Shown here: positions 6,509 through 12,801 of the stretch, in pieces
How the letters are laid out: every line of letters starts with the position of its first letter
Numbering within the stretch: position 1 is the first letter of the stretch
Origin: Eubacteriales Family XIII. Incertae Sedis bacterium
GTDB lineage: Bacteria > Bacillota > Clostridia > Peptostreptococcales > Anaerovoracaceae
DNA length: 12,828 nucleotides
Direction of reading: 5' to 3'
Assembly: GCA_031272745.1 (NCBI GenBank)
Contig: JAISTF010000227.1
Coordinates: 1 to 12,828, forward strand
The notes under the pieces: model-generated
Database searches by the model: none
The model's input: the letters and a program-made list of their open reading frames with translations, nothing else
What the model was told of the DNA's origin: nothing
Translations under genes and position numbers: made by a program

Positions 6509-6886
6509 ATGGCACGTATTGCTGGTGTGGACCTGCCGCGGGAAAAGCGGATTGAGATCGGCCTGACGTACATCTACGGCATCGGCCGCAGGACGGCGAC
6601 GGAGATCCTCGAGAAAGCGGGCGTGGACCCGAACATTCGCGTGCGCGATCTGTCCGAGGACGACGCCGGTAAGATCCGCAAGATCATCGATGCGGAGTAC
6701 AGCGTCGAGGGCGACCTGCGACGGGACGTCAGCCTCAACATCAAGCGTCTCATGGAGATCGGTTGTTATCGCGGCATCCGCCACAGAAGGGGGCTGCCCG
6801 TGCGCGGACAGAATACAAAGACAAACGCGCGGACCCGCAAGGGGCCGAAGAAGACGGTCGGAAGAAAGAAAAAAGAAGGCAAATAA
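6509..6886 (+). CDS. rpsM: 30S ribosomal protein S13
   Basis: 125-residue S13 in the 30S head, contacting the P-site tRNA and the central protuberance of the 50S. The start MARIAGVDLPREKRIEIGLT, the helix-hairpin-helix-like YIYGIGRRTA, the segment LMEIGCYRGIRHRRGLPVRG (read as two adjoining parts) and QNTKTNARTRKGP are canonical. The tail is rich in lysine. AAAGGA about 10 bases upstream is the ribosome-binding site. It is the first gene of the classical alpha cluster. Confidence 0.97.
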   Translation: MARIAGVDLPREKRIEIGLTYIYGIGRRTATEILEKAGVDPNIRVRDLSEDDAGKIRKIIDAEYSVEGDLRRDVSLNIKRLMEIGCYRGIRHRRGLPVRGQNTKTNARTRKGPKKTVGRKKKEGK

Positions 6887-6898
6887 GGAGGAGCATCA

Positions 6899-7297
6899 AT
6901 GGCAGCTCAAGCAAAGCGCGGCACGCGCAAAAAGAGGAAAGAGCGCAAGAATATCGAACGGGGCCAGGCGCATATCCAGGCTTCCTTCAACAACACGCTG
7001 GTCACGCTTACGGACCAGAGCGGCAACGCCATTTCCTGGTCGAGCGCCGGCTCCCTGGGGTTCAAGGGCTCGCGGAAATCCACCCCGTTTGCCGCGCAGA
7101 TGGCATCCGAGGCCGCCGCGAAGGCCGCGATGGAGCATGGTTTGAAAAACGTCGAGGTCTATGTGAAGGGCCCGGGCTCGGGCCGCGAGGCCGCGATCCG
7201 CGCGCTGCAGGCGGCGGGGCTGGAGATCACGCTGATCAAGGACATCACGCCGATCCCGCACAACGGGTGCCGGCCGCCGAAACGGAGAAGGGTGTAA
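6899..7297 (+). CDS. rpsK: 30S ribosomal protein S11
   Basis: 132-residue S11 of the 30S platform, near the Shine-Dalgarno duplex. The family core is evident: ASFNNTLVTLTDQSGNAISW, GFKGSRKSTPFAAQMASEAA, VYVKGPGSGREAAIRALQAAG split at GREAA, and the C-terminal TPIPHNGCRPPKRRRV. The Asn-Gly in PHNG is the site that is deamidated or isomerised in E. coli S11 and is conserved here. A strong AAGGAGGAG (6885-6893) overlaps the rpsM stop codon. Confidence 0.97.
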   Translation: MAAQAKRGTRKKRKERKNIERGQAHIQASFNNTLVTLTDQSGNAISWSSAGSLGFKGSRKSTPFAAQMASEAAAKAAMEHGLKNVEVYVKGPGSGREAAIRALQAAGLEITLIKDITPIPHNGCRPPKRRRV

Positions 7298-7307
7298 GGA
7301 GGAGACG

Positions 7308-7928
7308 ATGGCAAGATATACGGACGCGTCCTGCAGGCTTTGCAGGAGGGAAGCGCAGAAACTTTTCCTGAAGGGCGAGCGCTGTTATTCGATGAAATGC
7401 GCGATGGAGCGCCGTAGCGCCCCTCCGGGGCAGCACGGTCTGGGGCGCAGGAAGACGAGCGACTACGGCCTGCAGCTGCGGGAAAAGCAAAAGGCGAAGC
7501 GGTTTTACGGGCTGCTCGAAAAGCAGTTCCGCAACACGTTTGTCAAGGCGTCGAAGAAGAAGGGCATCACGGGCGACAATCTCCTCGTGGCGCTCGAGAC
7601 GCGGCTCGACAACGTCGTTTTCCGCATGGGCTTTGCCTCGTCGCGGAAAGAGGCGCGCCAGCTCGTGAACCACGGGCATTTCACGGTGAACGGCAAGAAG
7701 GTGGACATCCCTTCCTATCAGGTGGCGCCGGGTTCGGTCGTCGCGGTGAAGAAAAAGAGCCACAAATCCCCGAAGTTCGAGGAGATCAAGGATATGCAGA
7801 TCAGCGTTCCGGCGTGGATCAGCGTGGATGTGGCAAACCTTACGGGCACGGTGCTGTCCCTTCCCCAGCGGGAGGAGATCGACACGCCGGTCGCGGAGCA
7901 TTTGATCGTCGAGCTGTATTCGAAGTAG
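7308..7928 (+). CDS. rpsD: 30S ribosomal protein S4, zinc-binding form
   Basis: 206-residue S4, a primary 16S rRNA 5'-domain binder. It has an N-terminal zinc knuckle, C9-x2-C12 and C26-x4-C31, marking the zinc-containing paralogue rather than the zinc-free one typical of B. subtilis and E. coli. The S4 RNA-binding domain follows at about 93-156 (RLDNVVFRMGFASSRKEARQ, LVNHGHFTVNGKKVDIPSY). The C-terminus VAEHLIVELYSK is conserved. AAGGAGGAG spans the rpsK stop region 7298-7303. S4 autoregulates its own mRNA in E. coli and B. subtilis; no matching leader fold was identified here. Confidence 0.97.
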   Translation: MARYTDASCRLCRREAQKLFLKGERCYSMKCAMERRSAPPGQHGLGRRKTSDYGLQLREKQKAKRFYGLLEKQFRNTFVKASKKKGITGDNLLVALETRLDNVVFRMGFASSRKEARQLVNHGHFTVNGKKVDIPSYQVAPGSVVAVKKKSHKSPKFEEIKDMQISVPAWISVDVANLTGTVLSLPQREEIDTPVAEHLIVELYSK

Positions 7929-7953
7929 CGCGTCAATAAAGGAGGAATGTTTC

Positions 7954-8895
7954 GTGATTGAAATTGAAAGACCCACGATCGAGTGCACCGAAAATGACGA
8001 GCGTTACGGGAAGTTCGTGATCGAGCCCTTGGAGCGCGGCTACGGGACGACGCTCGGCAACAGCCTGCGGCGCATCCTGCTTTCGTCGCTGCCCGGAAGC
8101 GCGGTGACGAGCGTCAAGATCGACGGCGTGATGCATGAGTTTTCGACGATTCCGGGCGTCAAAGAAGACGTGACCGCGATCATCCTGAACCTCAAGCGCC
8201 TCGCCGTGCGCGTCAACAGCGACGACGAGAAGACCGTGATCATCGACGCCAAAGGGCCGATGACCGTGACGGCGGGCGACATCAAGGTCAGCGCGGACGT
8301 CGACGTGTACAACAAGGATCTGCACATCGCGACGCTGGAGGAGGGCGCGTCCCTCTATATGGAAATCAATCTCGCGAAGGGGCGCGGCTATGTGACGGCC
8401 GACCAGAACAAGACGGAGGCGACGCCGATCGGCGTGATCCCCGTGGATTCGATCTACACCCCCGTCTCGAAGGTCAATTTCACGGTGGACAACACGCGCG
8501 TCGGCCAGGTGACGGACTACGACAAGCTCACGCTGGAAATCTGGACGGACGGCAGCGTCTCGCCGACGGAGAGCGTGGCGATCGGTGCGAAGATCATGCG
8601 CGATCATTTGGATCTGTTCATCAATTTGTTCGACAGCGCGGACGGGATGGAGACGATGGTCGTGACGGACACGGGCGGCAAGACGACGACGCTCGAGATG
8701 CCGATCGACGAGCTGGAGCTTTCCGTGCGTTCGTTCAACTGCCTGAAGCGCGCCAACATCAACACGGTGGAGGAGCTGACGCAGAAGAGCGAAGACGACA
8801 TGATGAACGTGCGCAACCTCGGCAGGAAATCCCTCGAGGAAGTCAAAGAGAAATTGGCCGACCTGGGGCTCGGCCTGCGGGAAACCGAAGAGTAG
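7954..8895 (+). CDS. rpoA: DNA-directed RNA polymerase subunit alpha
   Basis: 313-residue alpha subunit. The N-terminal assembly domain (about 1-228) has RYGKFVIEPLERGYGTTLGN, SLRRILLSSLPGSAVTSVKI and HEFSTIPGVKEDVT. After a linker around 229-249 comes the C-terminal DNA- and activator-binding domain (about 250-308). There SVRSFNCLKR places R259, C263 and K265 at the positions of E. coli R265, C269 and K271, which contact UP elements, and NLGRKSLEEVKEKLADLGL follows. The start is GTG at 7954, 8 bases after AAAGGAGG (7938-7945). An ATG at 7947 is out of frame and stops after four codons. Confidence 0.97.
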   Translation: MIEIERPTIECTENDERYGKFVIEPLERGYGTTLGNSLRRILLSSLPGSAVTSVKIDGVMHEFSTIPGVKEDVTAIILNLKRLAVRVNSDDEKTVIIDAKGPMTVTAGDIKVSADVDVYNKDLHIATLEEGASLYMEINLAKGRGYVTADQNKTEATPIGVIPVDSIYTPVSKVNFTVDNTRVGQVTDYDKLTLEIWTDGSVSPTESVAIGAKIMRDHLDLFINLFDSADGMETMVVTDTGGKTTTLEMPIDELELSVRSFNCLKRANINTVEELTQKSEDDMMNVRNLGRKSLEEVKEKLADLGLGLRETEE

Positions 8896-8925
8896 AAGGA
8901 CAGAAGGACAGAAAGGAGGAGCAAG

Positions 8926-9270
8926 ATGCCGGGCTATCGGAAATTGGGCAGGGAAACGGCCCACAGAAAATCGATGCTGAGAAACCTTGTGACGGATCTT
9001 CTCCGCAACGGGCGCATCACGACGACGGATACGCGCGCAAAGGAAGCCGGCCGCATGGCCGAAAAGATGATCACGCTCGGGAAGAGGGGCGGCCTGCACG
9101 CACGGCGCCAGGCGCTCGCCTACATCTTCGACGAGACCGTCGTGACGAAGCTGTTTGAGGAGATCGCGCCGAAATACGCGGACCGCAACGGCGGGTATAC
9201 GCGCATCTTGAAGCTCGGGCCGCGGCGCGGCGACGGAGCGGAAGAAGTATTTTTGGAGCTGGTGAAATAA
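8926..9270 (+). CDS. rplQ: 50S ribosomal protein L17
   Basis: 114-residue L17, the usual Bacillota length. It begins MPGYRKLGRETAHRKSMLRN and contains LVTDLLRNGRITTTDTRAKE and the C-terminal NGGYTRILKLGPRRGDGAEE. A strong GAAAGGAGG (8911-8919) precedes the ATG, after two copies of an 8-base AGAAGGAC repeat. The TAA stop overlaps the apparent AUA start of ecfA1 as ATAA (9267-9270). There is no terminator after it, so the transporter genes are probably co-transcribed. Confidence 0.97.
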   Translation: MPGYRKLGRETAHRKSMLRNLVTDLLRNGRITTTDTRAKEAGRMAEKMITLGKRGGLHARRQALAYIFDETVVTKLFEEIAPKYADRNGGYTRILKLGPRRGDGAEEVFLELVK

Positions 9271-10124
9271 CCATTGAGGCCATTGTACAGGTAGATCATC
9301 TGGAATACGCATACCCGTCCTATTCCGACGCGGAAGACGGGTTCGCTGTCGCGCTTGCGGGCATTTGCCTACAGATCGAGCGCGGCAGTTTTACGTCCGT
9401 CATCGGGCGCAACGGCAGCGGGAAGTCGACGCTCGCGAAATGCGTGAACGCGCTGCTCCTGCCGACGGGCGGGCGCGTCGTCGTCGGCGGATACGACACG
9501 GCGGAGGAGTCGTTTGTCTGGGAGATCCGCCGCATGGCGGGCATGGTGTTCCAAAATCCGGACAACCAGCTCGTGTCCGCGGTCGTCGAGGACGACGTGG
9601 CCTTCGGGCCGGAAAACCTCGGGTTGCCGCGGGAAGAGATCCGTGCGCGCGTGAAGGCGTCGCTCGAAGCGATGGGGATGTACGAGCACCGGAAGATGGC
9701 GCCGCACCTGCTGTCGGGCGGGCAGAAGCAGCGCGTCGCGATCGCGGGCGTCGTCGCGATGAAGCCGGACATCGTGATCTTCGACGAGCCGACCGCGATG
9801 CTCGACCCGGAGGGGCGCGGCGAGGTGATCGGCATCGCGAAACAGCTTCACCGCGAGGGCATCACGGTGCTGCTCATCACGCATTTCATGGAAGAGACGG
9901 TGGATTCGGACCGCGTGGTGATCTTGGACGGAGGCCGCGTGGCGATGGACGGCGCGCCGGCGGAGGTCTACCGGCAGACGGAAGCGATACGGGCCCTGGG
10001 TCTGCGCCTGCCGTTCGCCGTGGAGGTGGCCGCCGCGCTGCGCGCACGCGGCCTGCCGCTGGGGGAGGATATTTTGCGCGAGGACGAGTTGCTTGACGGG
10101 TTGGGACAATGTCTATTGAAGTGA
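9267..10124 (+). CDS. ecfA1: ECF transporter ATPase EcfA1, apparent non-canonical AUA start
   Basis: ATPase of the energy-coupling factor module that powers vitamin or metal uptake through exchangeable S components. Numbered from codon 9267 (285 residues), it has Walker A GRNGSGKST (47-55), Q-loop Q96 in FQNPDNQ, signature LSGGQ (149-153), Walker B IVIFDEP with D173/E174, and switch H206. The frame has no ATG, GTG or TTG between the stop codon at 9156-9158 and GTG 9444. Starting at that GTG would delete Walker A. AUA 9267 gives a family-like N-terminus (TIEAIVQVDHLEYAYP after the first residue), overlaps the rplQ stop codon as ATAA, and lies 8 bases after GGAG (9255-9258). AUU at 9273 or 9282 or CUG at 9300 are alternatives. 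The gene is otherwise intact; the start is uncertain. Confidence 0.85.
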   Translation: MTIEAIVQVDHLEYAYPSYSDAEDGFAVALAGICLQIERGSFTSVIGRNGSGKSTLAKCVNALLLPTGGRVVVGGYDTAEESFVWEIRRMAGMVFQNPDNQLVSAVVEDDVAFGPENLGLPREEIRARVKASLEAMGMYEHRKMAPHLLSGGQKQRVAIAGVVAMKPDIVIFDEPTAMLDPEGRGEVIGIAKQLHREGITVLLITHFMEETVDSDRVVILDGGRVAMDGAPAEVYRQTEAIRALGLRLPFAVEVAAALRARGLPLGEDILREDELLDGLGQCLLK

Positions 10125-11005
10125 ACCACCTGACCCACACCTACAACCCCGGCCTCGCTTACGAGACGACGGCCGTCGACGACGTGTCGTTCACCGTCGC
10201 GCGCGGCGAATTCGTCTGCATCGTCGGCCATACGGGCAGCGGCAAATCGACGCTCGTACAGCATCTGAACGGCCTGCTCAAACCGACGTCCGGCACCGTT
10301 GTCGTCGACGGCGTCGACGTGACGGGCAAGGACACGGCCGTCATCGAAGTGCGCAAAAAGATCGGCATGGTCTTTCAGTACCCGGAGTACCAGCTCTTCG
10401 AGGAAACCGTCTACAAGGACGTCGCCTTCGGGCCGACCAATCTCGGCCTTTCGGAGGCCGAGATCGACGAGCGCGTCCGCGAGGCGATGGCGCTCGTGGA
10501 CCTCGACTATGATACGTTCGCGCAACGCTCGCCGTTCGAGCTTTCGGGCGGGCAGAAGCGGCGCGCGGCCATCGCGGGCGTGCTCGCGATGCGGCCTTCC
10601 GTGCTGATCCTCGACGAGCCGACGGCGGGCCTCGACCCGCGGTCCCACGACGACGTGCTGGATCTCGTCTGCGGCATCCGCGCGCAGACGGGCTGCACGA
10701 TTCTCTTGGTATCGCACAATATGGAGGACGTTGCGGGGCTCGCCGACCGCGTCTTCGTGATGAACGAGGGGCGGCTCGTGCGGGACGGCACGCCGCTCGA
10801 AGTCTTCGCGGACGGCGACTATCTGCGCGGCATCGGGCTGGCGCTGCCGCAGGCTCGCGCTTTTGCGGAACGGCTCGCCGAAAGCGGTGTGTCCATCGAC
10901 GCAAAGCGCATCCTGACCCGCGAAGCGCTCGTGGATGCCATTGCGGGTGTCGCGGGCGATACGGGCGGTGCCGGCATCACGGGCATGGGGGGGGATCCGT
11001 CATGA
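10109..11005 (+). CDS. ecfA2: ECF transporter ATPase EcfA2
   Basis: 298-residue second ATPase of the ECF module, forming a heterodimer with EcfA1 at the cytoplasmic face of EcfT. Walker A is GHTGSGKST (40-48). The Q-loop is Q90 in the FQYPEYQLFEETV stretch typical of EcfA2. The signature is LSGGQ (145-149), Walker B VLILDEP has D169/E170, and the switch is H203. The start overlaps the ecfA1 end by 16 bases, and the TGA stop overlaps the ecfT ATG (ATGA, 11002-11005), a tightly coupled set. The C-terminus beyond about residue 280 is unusually Gly-rich (GDTGGAGITGMGGDPS) and is encoded partly by a run of eight G (10987-10994). Confidence 0.96.
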   Translation: MSIEVNHLTHTYNPGLAYETTAVDDVSFTVARGEFVCIVGHTGSGKSTLVQHLNGLLKPTSGTVVVDGVDVTGKDTAVIEVRKKIGMVFQYPEYQLFEETVYKDVAFGPTNLGLSEAEIDERVREAMALVDLDYDTFAQRSPFELSGGQKRRAAIAGVLAMRPSVLILDEPTAGLDPRSHDDVLDLVCGIRAQTGCTILLVSHNMEDVAGLADRVFVMNEGRLVRDGTPLEVFADGDYLRGIGLALPQARAFAERLAESGVSIDAKRILTREALVDAIAGVAGDTGGAGITGMGGDPS

Positions 11006-11847
11006 TTCGCGACATCACGATCGGCCAATACTACCCCGGTTATTCGCAGATTCACAAGCTCGACACGCGGCTGAAGATCCTGCTGACGTTCGGCTATATG
11101 GTCTCGGTCTTCCTCGCGAAAGACTTTCTCGCCTACCTCGTGATCTTCCTCTCGCTCTGCCTCGTCGTCGCGACCGCCGAGGTGCCGTTCCGCTTCATCC
11201 TGCGTGGCCTGCGGCCGGTCTTCCTCATCATCGCTTTCACCTTTGTGCTCAACCTGTTCATGACGCAGGGCACGGACCTTGTGCGCATCGGCGCTCTGCA
11301 CATCACGCGCGAGGGCGTGTACACGGCGTGCTACATGGCGCTGCGCATCATCTTTTTGATCATCGGCTGTTCGCTGCTCACGTTCACGACGAAGCCCGTG
11401 AAGCTGACCGACGGCATCGAAGCGCTGCTGAAACCCTTCGTGCGCTTCGGCCTGCCCGCGCACGAGCTCGCGATGATGATGACGATCGCGCTGCGCTTCA
11501 TCCCGACGCTGCTCGAGGAGACGGACAAGATCATGAAGGCGCAGCAGGCGCGCGGCGCGGACTTCGAGACGGGCTCGATCTTCCGGCGCGCGAAGGCGAT
11601 GGTGCCGATCTTCATCCCGCTCATCGTCGGCGCGTTCCGCATGGCGTCCGACCTCGCGATGGCGATGGAAGCGCGCTGTTACCGCGGCGGCGAGGGCCGC
11701 ACGAAGATGCACGTCTTCCGCTTCGGCCGCAAGGACGCGCAGGCGCTCGCGCTCTTCTGCATCTACCTCGCCGTGATCCTCGTCGAGCGGATTTTCGATT
11801 TGCAGACGTTCATGCTCGAGATGCTGCGCACATTTGGAATGATATAG
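11002..11847 (+). CDS. ecfT: ECF transporter transmembrane component EcfT
   Basis: 281-residue integral membrane scaffold of the ECF transporter. The start TIGQYYPGYSQIHKLDTRLK is typical. Hydrophobic segments are near 25-38, 41-58, 68-88, 108-127, 196-214 and 246-263. The two coupling-helix motifs that dock in the EcfA ATPases are visible: A-x-x-ARG around 180-185 (QQARGADFETG) and MEARCYRGG at 222-230, where the second Ala-Arg pair is followed by Cys instead of Gly. No substrate-binding S-component gene is nearby, so this looks like a shared group II module. The G-rich tract just upstream may act as its ribosome-binding site. Confidence 0.95.
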   Translation: MIRDITIGQYYPGYSQIHKLDTRLKILLTFGYMVSVFLAKDFLAYLVIFLSLCLVVATAEVPFRFILRGLRPVFLIIAFTFVLNLFMTQGTDLVRIGALHITREGVYTACYMALRIIFLIIGCSLLTFTTKPVKLTDGIEALLKPFVRFGLPAHELAMMMTIALRFIPTLLEETDKIMKAQQARGADFETGSIFRRAKAMVPIFIPLIVGAFRMASDLAMAMEARCYRGGEGRTKMHVFRFGRKDAQALALFCIYLAVILVERIFDLQTFMLEMLRTFGMI

Positions 11848-11851
11848 GGAT

Positions 11852-11891
11852 TGTCATTCTGCGCGGAGCCGAAGGCTGAGTCGAAGAATCC
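11852..11891. repeat. Imperfect palindromic interspersed-type repeat between ecfT and trmB
   Basis: The 40-bp stretch begins TGTCATTCTGCGCGGAGCC and ends GAGTCGAAGAATCC. ATTCT (11856-11860) pairs with AGAAT (11885-11889), and AGCC (11867-11870) pairs with GGCT (11874-11877) around a GAA loop. From memory this resembles the GTCATTCTGAGC...GAAGAATC repeats dispersed in many bacterial genomes. It fills the gap between the ecfT stop codon and the trmB ATG. Copy number cannot be judged from one window. Confidence 0.6.
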
Positions 11892-11897
11892 AGCAAA

Positions 11898-12668
11898 ATG
11901 CGACAACGAAGAATCAAAGACATCGAAGAAAAAATCGCCGCCTACCGCCACCTGCTGCTGGCATCGGAGGCATCATCGTCCCTGACCGACGCGCACCCCG
12001 GCCGCTGGTACCAGCGCAGCGTCGGCCGCTACGCGCTGCCGGAGGGCTTCGGGCGGATCTACGTCGAGTTCGGTTGCGGCCGCGGGCGGTTTCTGAACGA
12101 GCGGGCGGCAGGATGCCGCCCCTACATTGCCGATGTCGCCGATGCCGCCGATGACGGTGCCGCAACCGATGCCGCCGATGCCGCCGATGACGGTGCCGCA
12201 ACCCACGCCGCCGATGCCGCCGCCATCCCCGCGCTCTTCCTCGGCGTCGAAGGCTGCCAGAGCGTCCTCATCAAAGCCCTGAAAAAGACCGCCGCCGCCG
12301 GCCTGTCGAACGTCCGCTACATCCCCTCGTTTGTCAACGACGCGTCCGAGGCCTTCGCCCCCGCGTCGCTCGACGGCATCTACCTCAATTTCTCCGACCC
12401 CTGGCCGAAGGACCGCCATGAAAAGCGCCGCCTCACGTCCCCGCGCCACAGCGCCGGTTATTTCACGGTACTGAAGCCGGGCGGGTTTCTGGAGCTCAAA
12501 ACCGACAATGCTGCGTTTTTCGATTATTCAAAAGAGAAGCTCGAAGAGGCGGGCTTTGTCATCGCCCATACGGACCGCGACCACATCGCCGCCGTCCAAA
12601 CCGAATACGAGCGCCGCTTCGTCTCGCGCGGCCTGCCGATCCACTGGCTCCGCGCGGAGAAGCCGTAG
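11898..12668 (+). CDS. trmB: tRNA (guanine-N7-)-methyltransferase TrmB with repeat insertion
   Basis: 256-residue SAM-dependent enzyme that makes m7G46 in the tRNA variable loop; most TrmB proteins are about 210-230 residues. SAM motif I is EFGCGRGRF (57-65), followed after the insert by LFLGVE with E118. The catalytic and tRNA-binding motif NFSDPWPKDRHEKRRL is at 164-179, KTDN at 201-204 and TEYERRF at 235-241. Residues about 74-111 are an Asp/Ala-rich insert encoded by a 36-bp tandem repeat, placed where relatives have a short loop. ATG 11898 is the first possible start after the in-frame stop at 11877, and it has no clear Shine-Dalgarno sequence. The usual neighbour after ecfT in Bacillota is truA, so this placement is unusual. 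Confidence 0.93.
   Translation: MRQRRIKDIEEKIAAYRHLLLASEASSSLTDAHPGRWYQRSVGRYALPEGFGRIYVEFGCGRGRFLNERAAGCRPYIADVADAADDGAATDAADAADDGAATHAADAAAIPALFLGVEGCQSVLIKALKKTAAAGLSNVRYIPSFVNDASEAFAPASLDGIYLNFSDPWPKDRHEKRRLTSPRHSAGYFTVLKPGGFLELKTDNAAFFDYSKEKLEEAGFVIAHTDRDHIAAVQTEYERRFVSRGLPIHWLRAEKP
12132..12221 (+). repeat. 36-bp in-frame tandem repeat inside trmB, about 2.5 copies
   Basis: Each unit is two 9-base blocks of GATGCCGCC type followed by GATGACGGTGCCGCAACC. Copy 1 is 12132-12167 and copy 2 is 12168-12203; they differ at one base (T for C in the first block). A partial third copy is at 12204-12221. The unit encodes 12 residues, D-A/V-A-D-A-A-D-D-G-A-A-T, so copy-number change keeps the frame. 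The near identity suggests recent duplication. Confidence 0.9.
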
Positions 12669-12684
12669 GAAACTGCAGCAAGGC

Positions 12685-12704
12685 AAGCTGCGGGCGGCTT
12701 TCTT
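12685..12704 (+). terminator. Weak intrinsic terminator after trmB
   Basis: AAGCTG (12685-12690) pairs with CGGCTT (12695-12700), with one G-U pair, around the loop CGGG, followed by the T-rich TCTT. The T-tract is short and interrupted, so termination may be partial. It lies 17 bases after the trmB stop codon. An alternative stem GCAGC/GCTGC (12675-12691) competes with it. Confidence 0.4.
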
Positions 12705-12745
12705 GACCAACGTATGACTTTTCTATGACAACATTGCGGAATTCG

Positions 12746-12774
12746 TTGTAAAAAGAGCCTCCTCACACTACAAT
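12746..12774 (+). promoter_or_regulatory. Candidate promoter for the gene at the right edge
   Basis: TTGTAA (12746-12751) and TACAAT (12769-12774) are exactly 17 bases apart, with 4 of 6 and 5 of 6 matches to the sigma-A consensus. The predicted start of transcription near 12781 leaves GAGGAGG (12788-12794) and a TTG start at 12802 downstream. The spacer contains the left arm of the 11-bp inverted repeat. Confidence 0.5.
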
Positions 12775-12794
12775 AACCATATGGTGTGAGGAGG
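12758..12794. promoter_or_regulatory. 11-bp perfect inverted repeat: terminator, operator or SD-sequestering hairpin
   Basis: CCTCCTCACAC (12758-12768) is the exact reverse complement of GTGTGAGGAGG (12784-12794), with a 15-base loop. TTTTTGTTT follows on the + strand, and on the other strand the stem is followed by CTCTTTTTAC, so in RNA it could be a bidirectional terminator. The right arm is also the likely Shine-Dalgarno sequence of the next gene. The repeat surrounds the -10 box of the candidate promoter, as an operator might. Confidence 0.75.
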
Positions 12795-12801
12795 TTTTTG
12801 T

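Noticed and set aside
7933..9312. Long - strand open frame opposite rpoA and rplQ
   Set aside because: It is low-complexity Arg/His/Asp-rich antisense of two certain genes, with no recognisable motif.
9444..10124. ecfA1 starting at GTG 9444
   Set aside because: This start would remove Walker A and the first strands, while intact homologous sequence continues upstream to 9267.
10935..11879. Long + strand open frame overlapping ecfT in another frame
   Set aside because: EcfT in the other frame has membrane segments and both coupling motifs; this frame is Arg/His-rich and without motifs.
12781..12789. ATG at 12781 as the start of the right-edge gene
   Set aside because: It reads ATG GTG TGA and stops after two codons.
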